From Bosea sp. RAC05 (GTDB lineage: Bacteria; Pseudomonadota; Alphaproteobacteria; Rhizobiales; Beijerinckiaceae): 64,000 bases of DNA. Under the pieces are notes generated by a model. The model saw nothing but the letters and a program-made list of their open reading frames with translations, was not told the origin of the DNA and ran no database searches. The stretch is taken from positions 743,501 through 807,500 of the forward strand of contig NZ_CP016464.1 of NCBI RefSeq assembly GCF_001713455.1. The letters are read 5' to 3'. Positions 18,685 through 29,320 of this stretch are shown one piece after another. How positions within the stretch are numbered: position 1 is the stretch's first letter; each line of letters opens with the position of its first letter. A program made the translations under genes and the position numbers.

Positions 18685-19133
18685 GGTTCCCCTCCCAGCC
18701 TCGTGTCGGACACGGCCCGGAAGCGGGCCGCCAACCGAAGGCCGCCGGCCGATAATGCCGGCGGATGATCTGACGTAGCTGCCGTTTCCCGGCGGCTTCA
18801 AGCCGCCTTGTCGAATGCTGACTTGCGCAGCACGATGGGGAGTTTGTTGGTGTGCATATGGGTTGTCAATGCTGCTCATCGCCCAAACGGGGAGCGTGCA
18901 CTGCAGCAAATTTTTGCAACCTGCGCGGGACAACTATGATTGTCGTGCTGAAATCGTCGGCTGCTGCGCGAAGCCGGGCCTCGGCGCAACACATCGACCA
19001 ATCCTTGCTTGACACATCCGGGCCCGCTTCGCATCGTTGGTACACAAACGGTCATCGGATCGGGCCATCCGTGCTATTCGCTCCCCATGGCGAAGCCCGC
19101 ACGCGCTGGCGGGGCACAGGGCAGGGGCTGAGA
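18685..19133. promoter_or_regulatory. Divergent regulatory gap between TAXI-TRAP operon and nadC operon
   Basis: 449 bp without a convincing gene, more AT-rich than its surroundings. On the plus strand TTGACA at 19009-19014 could be a -35 box for nadC; the hexamer 17 bp on (CATCGT) is a poor -10. On the minus strand a TTGACA lies within the stretch around 18850-18875 and could serve the TRAP operon. Two GTTGGT half-sites, one near 18846 and one near 19035 (the latter within TTGGTACACAA), recall GntR-type sites but do not form a strict palindrome. No structured RNA was recognised. Confidence 0.35.
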
Positions 19134-19967
19134 ATGTATGACCGTTTCACCACCCAGCGGCTGATCGATCTCTGGCTGAGCGAGGACATCGGCTCCTGCG
19201 ACCTGACCGTCCAGGTCATGATCGAGCCGACGGAAACCGGCGCCTTCCGCATGAATGCCCGCGAATCGATGGTGATCGCGGGGCTCGACGTGGCGGCCGC
19301 CGTCTTCGCCCGCTACGAGCCGCGGCTGTCGGTCAAGGTCGAGGCCGCGGATGGCGACCGCGTCGAGAAGGGCGCGACGCTGATCCTGGTCGAGGGTCCG
19401 GCCCAGGGCATCCTCACCGCCGAGCGCACGGCGCTGAACATCGTCCAGCGGCTCTCGGGCATCGCCACCGAGACGGCGCGCTATGTCGACATCATCAAGG
19501 GCACGCGCGCCCGGTTGATCGATACCCGCAAGACCACGCCCGGCCTGCGCATGCTGGAGAAGCATGCGGTCGCCTGCGGCGGCGGGCTGAATCACCGCCT
19601 CGGGCTCGATAACGGCGTGATGATCAAGGACAATCACATCGCCGTCTGCGGCGGCATCGCCGAGGCGGTCGAGCGCGCCCGCCGCAAGCTGCCCGTCCTG
19701 ACCAAGCTCGAGGTCGAGTGCGACCGGCTGGAGCAGGTGCGCGAGGCGGTCGCCGCCGGAGCCGACGTGATCATGCTCGACAACATGCCCGTGCCGGAGA
19801 TGACGGAGGCGGTCGCCTATGTCGCCGGCCGCGCCAAGCTGGAAGCGTCGGGCGGCATCCGCTACGAGACGATCCGCGCCGTCGCCGAGACCGGCGTGGA
19901 CTACATCTCGACCAGCAAGATCACCCAGTCGGCGCCCGCCGTGGACATCGGGCTCGACGAGGCCTGA
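19134..19967 (+). CDS. nadC: Nicotinate-nucleotide pyrophosphorylase (quinolinate phosphoribosyltransferase)
   Basis: Cytoplasmic enzyme of 277 aa joining quinolinate to PRPP to give nicotinate mononucleotide, CO2 and pyrophosphate in NAD synthesis. Family signatures are intact: ERTALNIVQRLSGIAT, the DTRKTTPGLR loop, a KHAVACGGGLNHRLGLDNGVMIKDNH stretch (about residues 140-165) and the C-terminal EASGGI phosphate site. The ORF opens at 18852, but residues before MYDRF are non-conserved, so the ATG at 19134 is used. nadA and nadB are absent here, and the next gene, 16 bp on, is the PhnN-phosphorylase fusion. ModD-like proteins are close paralogues and cannot be wholly excluded, as an unusual NadC away from nadAB could use another pyridine acid. 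Confidence 0.85.
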   Translation: MYDRFTTQRLIDLWLSEDIGSCDLTVQVMIEPTETGAFRMNARESMVIAGLDVAAAVFARYEPRLSVKVEAADGDRVEKGATLILVEGPAQGILTAERTALNIVQRLSGIATETARYVDIIKGTRARLIDTRKTTPGLRMLEKHAVACGGGLNHRLGLDNGVMIKDNHIAVCGGIAEAVERARRKLPVLTKLEVECDRLEQVREAVAAGADVIMLDNMPVPEMTEAVAYVAGRAKLEASGGIRYETIRAVAETGVDYISTSKITQSAPAVDIGLDEA

Positions 19968-19983
19968 AGGCGACCGGAACTCC

Positions 19984-22038
19984 ATGCGGCCAGGCATCCT
20001 CTTCGTCGTCGTCGGGCCGAGCGGGGCCGGCAAGGATACGCTGATGGACGGGGCCCGGCGGGCCCTGGCGCAGGGCGGGCGCTTCGGCTTCGCGCGGCGC
20101 CTGATCACCCGCCCGGCCGATGCCGGCGGGGAGGACCACGAGGCGATCGACGAGGCCGGCTTCGCCGCGCTCGCGGCCAAAGGTGGTCTTCTCGTCTCAT
20201 GGCAGGCGCATGGGCTGCACTACGGGCTGCGCGCCGCGCTGCGGGACGATCTCCTCGCCGGCCGCCACATCGTCGCCAATGGCTCGCGCGGGGTGCTGGA
20301 GACGCTCGCCGGCGCCGTGCCGCGGCTGATCATCATCAACGTCACCGCCTCGCCCGAGACGCTCGCCCGCCGTCTCGCCTCCCGCGGACGCGAGACAGCG
20401 CAGGACATCGCCGCGCGCCTCGCCCGCAAGCCGCCGCAATGGCCAGACGGCATCGAGACCATCGCGGTCTCCAACGATGGCACGGTCGAAGAGGGCATCG
20501 AGCATTTCCTGGCCGCCATCGACGCCGCCACCCGCCGCCTGTCGCTGAAGCCCGTTCCGATCGATGGCTGGCGCGACAGCATCGCCTATCTGCCTGGTGA
20601 CAGCCTGCTCGGCGTTTCGGATTTCGACGGGCCGGGCAAGGTCGACGTCGCCGGCCCAATCGACGCGCAAGGAAAGCGAAGCAGTATCCGCGCCCGCGTC
20701 AACGTCGTCGAGGCCGGCTGGCTGCTGGAGCCACATGAGATCGGCCTGTCGCGCGAGGCCTTCGCGCAGCTTGGCCTGCCCGAAGGCAGCGAGATCACGC
20801 TGACACGCACCCCGCCGCAGCACAGCCGCGACGCGCTGCGCGCCAAGATCCAGGGCGCCGAGCTTGGCGCCGCCGACTACGCCATGCTGCTGCGCGACAT
20901 CGTCGAGGGCCGCTACCCGGAAGGCGAGATCTCCGCCTTCCTCGTCGCCGCGACGCGCTCGCTCAGCGATGCCGAGGTCGCGGCGCTGGCCAGCGTGCGA
21001 GCCGGCTTCTCGACGCCGCTGCGCTGGGACGAGCCGATCGTCGTCGACAAGCATTCGATGGGCGGCATCCCCGGCAGCCGCATCACGCTCATCGTCGCGC
21101 CGATCGTCGCCGCCCATGGGCTGGCCATGCCCAAGACCTCCTCGCGCGCCATCACCTCGGCCGCCGGCACGGCCGATGCGATGGAGGTGCTGGCCAGGGT
21201 CGACCTGACGGAGGACGACGTCCGCCGCACGGTGGCGCAGGCGCGCGCCTGCATCGCCTGGAACGGCCGCCTCAATCACTCCGCCGTCGACGACGTGATG
21301 AACGCGATCACGCGCCCGCTCGGGATCGATTCCAACCGCTGGTCGGTCGCCTCGATCATCTCGAAGAAGCTGACGGCAGGCTCGACCCATGTCGTGGTCG
21401 ACCTGCCCTATGGCCGCCGTGCCAAGCTCCACAGCGAGGCCGAGGCACGCGAACTCGGCGCGCTGTTCGAGAGCGTCGGGCGGTCCGTCGGCCTGCAGGT
21501 CGAGGCGGTCGCGACCTGCGGCGCCGGGCCGATCGGCCGCGGCATCGGGCCGGCGCTCGAGGTCCGCGACGTGCTCTGGGTGCTGGAGGGCGATGCCCAG
21601 GCCCCGGCCGATCTGCGCGAGAAGGCGCTCGACTTCGCCGGCCGAATCCTCGCCTGGGACCCGGCGATCGGCTCAGCGGTAGCGGGTCGCGCCCGGGCGG
21701 CCGAACTCCTGGCCTCGGGCGCGGCGCGCGCCGCTTTGGACGGGATCATTGCCGCCCAGGGACGCCGCGACATCGTCGCGAAGCCCGCAGCCCTCACCCA
21801 CACCATGCGCGCCTCCCGCGCCGGGCGGATCAGCGAGATCGACGGCTGGCGCATCGCCGGCATCGCGCGCCGCGCCGGAGCCCCCTTCGACAAGAGCGCC
21901 GGCATCGACCTGCTGCGCGCCGTCGGCGACGACGTCACGGCCGGTGAGGGGCTCTTCACCATCCACGCCGCGGCGGCGCCCGATCTCGAGGCGGCAGTCG
22001 CGCTAGCGGCTGCGGATGAGGGGTTCGTCTTGGCCTGA
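19984..22038 (+). CDS. Fusion: PhnN-type ribose 1,5-bisphosphokinase + AMP/thymidine phosphorylase-like enzyme
   Basis: 684-aa two-enzyme fusion. Residues 1 to ~185 are a PhnN-like kinase (Walker A GPSGAGKDT at about 10-18, lid region RLASRGRETAQDIAARL) that would turn ribose 1,5-bisphosphate plus ATP into PRPP. From ~195 to the end it matches the archaeal-type AMP phosphorylase branch of the thymidine phosphorylase family. It has an N-terminal small beta domain, the phosphate motif KHSMGG at about 356, and PKTSSRAITSAAGTADAMEVL at about 383-403. That enzyme would make ribose 1,5-bisphosphate from a nucleotide and phosphate, the substrate of the other half. No stop or frameshift separates the domains. 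The upstream 55 codons of the ORF overlap nadC and were excluded. No C-P lyase genes are present. Confidence 0.85.
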   Translation: MRPGILFVVVGPSGAGKDTLMDGARRALAQGGRFGFARRLITRPADAGGEDHEAIDEAGFAALAAKGGLLVSWQAHGLHYGLRAALRDDLLAGRHIVANGSRGVLETLAGAVPRLIIINVTASPETLARRLASRGRETAQDIAARLARKPPQWPDGIETIAVSNDGTVEEGIEHFLAAIDAATRRLSLKPVPIDGWRDSIAYLPGDSLLGVSDFDGPGKVDVAGPIDAQGKRSSIRARVNVVEAGWLLEPHEIGLSREAFAQLGLPEGSEITLTRTPPQHSRDALRAKIQGAELGAADYAMLLRDIVEGRYPEGEISAFLVAATRSLSDAEVAALASVRAGFSTPLRWDEPIVVDKHSMGGIPGSRITLIVAPIVAAHGLAMPKTSSRAITSAAGTADAMEVLARVDLTEDDVRRTVAQARACIAWNGRLNHSAVDDVMNAITRPLGIDSNRWSVASIISKKLTAGSTHVVVDLPYGRRAKLHSEAEARELGALFESVGRSVGLQVEAVATCGAGPIGRGIGPALEVRDVLWVLEGDAQAPADLREKALDFAGRILAWDPAIGSAVAGRARAAELLASGAARAALDGIIAAQGRRDIVAKPAALTHTMRASRAGRISEIDGWRIAGIARRAGAPFDKSAGIDLLRAVGDDVTAGEGLFTIHAAAAPDLEAAVALAAADEGFVLA

Positions 22039-22085
22039 CCGTCAGGGCAACGAGCGCTTCAATGTCAGGATGCTGACCCACCACC

Positions 22086-22188
22086 GTCATCCTGGGCGGC
22101 CGCAGGCCGACCGGGATCCATCATCGGGCGCGACGGCTCTCTATGATGGATCCCGGCCTGCGCCGCTTCGCGGCTTGTCCAGGATGAC
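22086..22188. repeat. 103-bp palindromic intergenic repeat (REP/BIME-like), possible bidirectional terminator
   Basis: Imperfect large palindrome between two convergent genes. Outer arms are GTCATCCTGG (22086 on) and CCAGGATGAC (ending 22188). Inner arms CCGGGATCCATCAT and ATGATGGATCCCGG are exact inverses. Between them are GC-rich arms (GGCCGCAGGCC, GGCCTGCGCCGCTTCGCGG). The design is like REP/BIME elements found between genes in many Hyphomicrobiales. A single GTCATCCTGAA fragment recurs near 34857. It may end transcription of both the 19984 and 22212 genes. A genome-wide count would confirm repetition; only one full copy is in this window. Confidence 0.7.
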
Positions 22189-22211
22189 GCGGGAGGTGGG
22201 TGGCGTTGCGA

Positions 22212-22712
22212 TCACGGCCTCGGCATCTTCAGCGGGTCGATCGAGATCGCGCGCTTCAGCGTGCGCAAGCCGAAGGTCGTGCGCGTCTGGCGGATGCCGG
22301 GGATGCGGTAGAGCGTCTCGCGCAGGAAGCGCTCATAATGGTCGGTGCCGCTGACCACGACCTTGACGAGGTAATCGTATTCGCCGGTGACGAGATAGGC
22401 CTCGACCACCTCCGGAATCCGCGTCAGCGCCTCGCCGAAATGGTCGAGGATCTTGTCGTCATGCTTGTCGAGCGTGATCTCGACGAAGACGACATTGCCG
22501 AAGCCCAGCGCCTTCTGGTCGAGCACCGCGACGTATTTCTCGATCGCCCCGCTCTCCTCCAGCCGCTTCACCCGTGTCCAGCAGGGCGAGGGCGAGAGCC
22601 CGACCTTCTCGGCGAGTGCATTGACGGTCAGGCGGCCGTCCTCCTGAAGGGCGGAGAGAATCCGCAGATCGGTGGCGTCCGGTTCATCGCTCCGGCGGTT
22701 GCGTGGTATCAC
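22212..22712 (-). CDS. bkdR: Lrp/AsnC-family regulator, divergent from the bkd genes (BkdR-like)
   Basis: Transcription regulator of 166 aa with an N-terminal helix-turn-helix (DLRILSALQEDGRLTVNALAEKVGLSPSPCWTRVKRLE) and a C-terminal RAM ligand-binding domain (YLVTGEYDYLVKVVV). It reads away from the branched-chain oxoacid dehydrogenase operon across 226 bp, the arrangement known for bkdR in Pseudomonas, where an Lrp-type protein activates bkd in response to branched-chain amino acids. By analogy it probably does so here. The start used is GTG at 22712; no good ribosome site is visible, so the exact start is uncertain. Confidence 0.85.
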   Translation of the reverse strand: MIPRNRRSDEPDATDLRILSALQEDGRLTVNALAEKVGLSPSPCWTRVKRLEESGAIEKYVAVLDQKALGFGNVVFVEITLDKHDDKILDHFGEALTRIPEVVEAYLVTGEYDYLVKVVVSGTDHYERFLRETLYRIPGIRQTRTTFGLRTLKRAISIDPLKMPRP

Positions 22713-24168
<1,456 letters not shown>

Positions 24169-24172
24169 CGCC

Positions 24173-25188
<1,016 letters not shown>

Positions 25189-25189
<1 letters not shown>

Positions 25190-26508
25190 TGGCCGAGCGC
25201 ATCGTCAAGCTCCCCGATGTCGGGGAGGGCATCGCCGAGGCCGAGCTGGTCGAATGGCACGTCAAGGTCGGCGACATCATCCGCGAGGATGATTTGCTGG
25301 CCGCCGTGATGACCGACAAGGCGACCGTCGAGATTCCCGCCCCCGTCGACGGCAAGGTCACCTGGATCGGCGCCGAGATCGGCGACACGGTCGCGATCGG
25401 CTCGGCGCTGGTCAGGCTCGAGGTCGCGGGCGAGGGCGCAGCCACCGAAGCGCCGGCCGAGGACGCCGCGCCAGAACAGACTGCGGAGGCACCCGCAGCA
25501 CAAGCGCCGGCCGCGTCGGCTCCCCGTCAGCCCGAGACGGCCGAGGAACCGCCGCGCGCGATGACCGTGCCGCGGCCCGCCAAGGCACTGGCGGGTGCCG
25601 CTGCTCCCGCTCCGGCCCTGCCGCGGCGCGCGCCGGGCGAACGGCCTCTGGCCTCTCCCGCTGTGCGGCTCAAGGCCCGCGAGGCCGGCATCGATCTGCG
25701 CCAGGTCGCCGGCACCGGCCCGGCCGGGCGCATCCTGCACGAGGACCTCGACGCCTTCCTGCTGCGCGGGCCCGAGGCCGAGCGCAAGCCCGGCCTCGCC
25801 GAGAAGACCGCCGTCAGCGAGGTCAAGGTCGTCGGCCTCCGGCGCAAGATCGCGGAGAAGATGGCGCTGTCGAAGGCGCGCATCCCGCACATCACCATCG
25901 TCGAGGAGGTCGACGTCCAGGCGCTGGAGGATCTGCGCGCGGTCCTCAACAGGAAGCCGACGCCCGAGCGCCCAAAGCTCACGCTTTTACCCTTCCTGAT
26001 GCGCGCCATGGTCAAGGCCCTGGCCGAGCAGCCCAACCTCAACGCGCTCTATGACGACGAGGCGGGCATCGTGCGCCAGCATGCCGGCATCCATCTGGGC
26101 ATCGCCACGCAGACGCCGGGCGGGCTGATGGTCCCCGTGGTGAAGCATGCCGAGGCGCGCGACATCTTCGGCTGCGCGCTGGAGCTCAACCGCATCGCCG
26201 AGCGCGCCCGGCAGGGCACCGCCACCCGCGACGAGCTGACCGGCTCGACCATCACCATCACCTCGCTGGGCACCATGGGCGGCATCGCCACCACGCCGGT
26301 GATCAACCACCCGGAGGTCGCCATCGTCGGCGTCAACAAGATGATGATCCGCCCGGTCTGGGACGGCACCACCTTCGTCCCGCGCAAGATGATGAACCTG
26401 TCCTCCAGCTTCGACCACCGCGTGGTCGACGGCTGGGACGCGGCCGTCTTCGTCCAGCGGCTCAAGGAGCTGCTGGAGAACCCGGCGACGCTGTTCATCG
26501 ATGTCTGA
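25189..26508 (+). CDS. bkdB: Branched-chain 2-oxoacid dehydrogenase E2 (dihydrolipoyl acyltransferase)
   Basis: E2 core subunit of 439 aa. Domains in order: one lipoyl domain (residues 1-80) with the lipoylated Lys at about 44 in [10 protein letters not shown]; an Ala/Pro-rich linker (about 82-145); an E1/E3-binding peripheral domain ([23 protein letters not shown], about 150-185); and the catalytic acyltransferase domain to the end with the FDHRVVDG active-site His. It moves the acyl group from E1's ThDP to CoA. The single lipoyl domain is usual for BkdB. The start overlaps the E1 beta stop. The E3 gene follows after 15 bp. Confidence 0.93.
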
Positions 26509-26523
26509 GGGCGGAGCCGCATC

Positions 26524-27923
26524 ATGATGACCGAGATCACCTGTAAGCTGCTCGTCATCGGCGCCGGGCCGGGTGGCTATGTCTGCGCCATCCGCGCCGG
26601 GCAGCTCGGCCTCGACACCGTCATCGTCGAGGCCGGCAAGCTCGGCGGCACCTGCCTGAATGTCGGCTGCATCCCCTCCAAGGCGATGATTCATGTCGCC
26701 GAGGAATACGAGAAGGCCGCCCACGCGGCCGCCGGCAGGACGCCCTTCGGCCTGACGGCGGGTGCGCCGGCGCTCGACTTCGCCAAGGCTGTCGCCTGGA
26801 AGGACGGCATCGTCGGCCGCCTCAACAACGGCGTCGCCGGTCTGCTTCGCAAGGCCAAGGTCAAGATCGTCCAGGGCCGCGCCCGCTTCCGTGATGGCAA
26901 GACCGTCGTGGTCGAGACCGAGACCGGCCCGAAGGTGATCCGCGCCGAGCGCATCGTCATCGCCACCGGCTCCGGGCCGGTCGAATTGCCCTTCCTGCCC
27001 TTCGGGGGCCGGTGATCTCCTCGACCGAGGCGCTGTCCCTTGCGGAAGTCCCGGAGCGTCTCGCCGTGGTCGGCGGCGGCTATATCGGGCTCGAACTCGG
27101 CATCGCCTTCGCCAAGCTGGGTAGCAAGGTCACCATCGTCGAGGCGAAAGGCCGCATCCTGCCGCTCTACGACGCGGAGCTGACCGCCCCCGTCGGCAAG
27201 CGGCTGACCGCCCTCGGCGTCGAGGTGCTGCTCGGCGCCAAGGCGCGCGGCGCCACGCCCGCGGGCGACGCGCTGCGGGTCGAGACGGCGGACGGGCAGG
27301 AGCGCCGCATCGCCGCCGACAGGATCCTCGTCACCGTCGGCCGGGCGCCGGCCACCGAAGCCCTCGGGCTGGAGGAGCTGGTGCTGGATCGGGACGGCCG
27401 CTTCATCCGCATCAACGACCGCTGCGAGACCTCGATGCGCGGCATCTTCGCGATCGGCGACGTCACCGGCGAGCCGATGCTGGCGCATCGCGCCATGGCG
27501 CAGGGCGAGATGGTGGCCGAGATCGCCGCCGGCCTGCCGCGCGCCTGGGACAAGCGCGCGATTCCCGCGATCTGCTTCACCGACCCCGAGATCGTCTCGG
27601 TCGGGCTTTCGCCCGAGGAGGCGCGGCGCACGGGGCAGGAGATCCGGATCGGCCAGTTCCCCTTCGCCGCCAATGGCCGGGCCATGACGCGCGATGGCGA
27701 GCTGGGCTTCGTCCGCATCGTCGCCCAGGCGCAGAACGGGCTGGTGCTCGGCATCCAGGCCGTCGGCTCCGGCGTCTCGGAACTCTCGACCGCCTTCGGC
27801 CTGGCGATCGAGATGGGCGCGACGCTGGAGGATGTCGCCGGCACGATCCACGCCCATCCGACGCAGGGTGAGGGCTTCCAGGAAGCGGCGCTCAAGGCGC
27901 TCGGCCACGCCATCCACATCTGA
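26524..27923 (+). pseudogene. lpdA: Dihydrolipoyl dehydrogenase (E3) of the bkd operon, split by a one-base frameshift
   Basis: FAD-dependent E3 that reoxidises the E2 lipoyl group. The first reading frame (26524-27015, 163 aa) has the FAD site VIGAGPGGYV and redox cysteines in GGTCLNVGCIPSK (C44, C49). It stops right after LPFLPFGG. The second (GTG at 27012 to 27923, 303 aa) supplies the NAD site [12 protein letters not shown] and the C-terminal [10 protein letters not shown] with the catalytic His. Together they equal one normal ~465-aa enzyme. The break is at a run of five G (27004-27008); six would restore [12 protein letters not shown], the sequence expected of LPD-Val-type enzymes. The two frames overlap by 4 nt (GTGA). 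A sequencing or assembly error, a real mutation, or slippage are all possible; the rest of the gene is undamaged. Confidence 0.8.
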
Positions 27924-27976
27924 GCCGGCTGCGGCAAACCGTCCCGGCGCCGCGCGGCGAGGGATCATGCGGCGCG

Positions 27977-28102
27977 ATGGCCCGTTGTTTCGACGAGGTG
28001 CGGGGCGTGGCAACGCCGATGCAGCCCGGCGATGCGCGCGCGGTGATTGCCTTTGACGGTCACGGCGCCCATCTCGAGCGAGTGCCCATTTTTGCGGCAT
28101 AG
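27977..28102 (+). CDS. Candidate small ORF, 41 aa, unknown
   Basis: An ATG-to-TAG frame of 41 codons in the 193-bp gap between the E3 gene and the DUF983 gene. The C-terminal half reads VIAFDGHGAHLERVPIFAA, which looks protein-like, but no family is recognised. The nearest ribosome-site-like GAGGG lies 13 nt before the ATG, which is too far. It could be a remnant or chance. Otherwise the gap holds no clear promoter. Confidence 0.2.
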   Translation: MARCFDEVRGVATPMQPGDARAVIAFDGHGAHLERVPIFAA

Positions 28103-28116
28103 TCTGGGAGAATGAG

Positions 28117-28521
28117 ATGTCCGGCGAACACTGGCCGACCCTGTCGCCGCTGCAGACCGGCCTGCGCGGCCGCTGCCCGCGCTGCGGCAAGGGCCATCTC
28201 TTCGACGGCTTCCTGAAGATCAGGCCCTCCTGCGAGGTCTGCGGCCTGGACTATTCCTTCGCCGATCCGGCGGACGGTCCAGCCTTCTTCGTGATGATGT
28301 TCGTCTGCGTTCCCGCGGTCGCCTTCCCGCTCTGGCTCGAACTCGCCTACCAGCCGCCGACCTGGGTGCATCTGGTCACGACGCTGCCGCTCATCCTGCT
28401 GACCTGCATCCCGCCCCTGCAGCCGCTCAAGGGCTGGCTGGTGGCGGCGCAATATGTCCACAAGGCGGAAGAAGGGCGCCTCGCCCGCGCCGACGAGCCG
28501 CTGCCGCCGCCGCCGGCCTGA
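28117..28521 (+). CDS. DUF983 family membrane protein
   Basis: Small protein of 134 aa. The N-terminus has two CxxC pairs, CPRCGKGHLFDGFL and CEVCGLDYSF (about residues 20-45), that look like a zinc ribbon. Two membrane segments follow (about 55-105: FVMMFVCVPAVAFPLWLELA and LVTTLPLILLTCIPPLQPL). The family is widespread in alphaproteobacteria, often near cytochrome oxidase genes, and its role is unknown. Here it stands alone, converging on the Fec-type ATPase gene with 15 bp between stops. Confidence 0.85.
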   Translation: MSGEHWPTLSPLQTGLRGRCPRCGKGHLFDGFLKIRPSCEVCGLDYSFADPADGPAFFVMMFVCVPAVAFPLWLELAYQPPTWVHLVTTLPLILLTCIPPLQPLKGWLVAAQYVHKAEEGRLARADEPLPPPPA

Positions 28522-28536
28522 AGCAGCGGGCCGGCC

Positions 28537-29313
28537 TCACGCCACCTGCCGGCTCGACCCCTCGACCAGCACATAGGGCTCGCCGCCTGCCAGAGTTTCG
28601 ACGCGGGCGCGAACGCCATAGACCTCATCGAGCAGGGCCGGCGTCACGATGGCGCGCGGGTCGCCCATCGCGATGAGCCGCGCATGGGCCAGGACCATGA
28701 CCCGGTCGGCGAAGCGCAGCGCCTGGTTGAGATCGTGGATCGAGATCAGCACCAGCATGCCGCGCTCGCGCGCCAGCCGGCGCACCAGGCTGAGAACCTC
28801 GAACTGCCGGTGCAGGTCGAGCGCGCTGGTCGGCTCGTCGAGCAGCAGAACGTCGGGCTCGCGCACCAGCGTCTGCGCGATCGAGACGAGCTGGCGCTGC
28901 CCGCCGGAGAGTTCGCCCAGGCCCCGGAACGCCAGATCCTCGATCTCGAGGTCGCGCAGCACGCTGTCGATGCGGCGCAGCTCCTCGTCGCTGACCGACC
29001 AGGTGCCGCCCTGCTTGAGCGCGAGCAGGATCGATTCATAGACCGTGAGCACGGCATTCACCGCCGTATCCTGCGGCAGGTAGCAGCATTGCGGCGTGGC
29101 CCGGCCGGCGACGCGGCTGGTGCCGCCGAGGCTGACCGTGCCGTCCCCGGAGGCCAGCCCGGCGATGCGCCGGAACAGGCTCGATTTGCCGGCGGCATTG
29201 GCGCCGATCAGCGCCACGACCTCGCCGCCGCGCAGATCGGCGGCGTCCACGTCGCTGAGGACGCGGCGCCTGCCATAGGCGACGCCGACGCCGCTGAGGG
29301 TGAGCTGGACCAT
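28537..29313 (-). CDS. Siderophore/haem-type ABC transporter ATP-binding protein (FecE-like)
   Basis: ATPase of 258 aa of the iron-chelate/cobalamin class. Walker A is GANAAGKSS, a variant still keeping GxxxxGKS; signature LSGGQRQL; Walker B VLLLDEPTSALD; switch His in ISIHDLNQALR. Last gene of a binding-protein, permease, ATPase operon read leftward, starting 7 bp after the permease stop. Would energise import of a ferric siderophore, haem or B12; the Irr-box-like site at the head of the operon favours iron. Confidence 0.88.
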   Translation of the reverse strand: MVQLTLSGVGVAYGRRRVLSDVDAADLRGGEVVALIGANAAGKSSLFRRIAGLASGDGTVSLGGTSRVAGRATPQCCYLPQDTAVNAVLTVYESILLALKQGGTWSVSDEELRRIDSVLRDLEIEDLAFRGLGELSGGQRQLVSIAQTLVREPDVLLLDEPTSALDLHRQFEVLSLVRRLARERGMLVLISIHDLNQALRFADRVMVLAHARLIAMGDPRAIVTPALLDEVYGVRARVETLAGGEPYVLVEGSSRQVA

Positions 29314-29320
29314 CAGAGCC

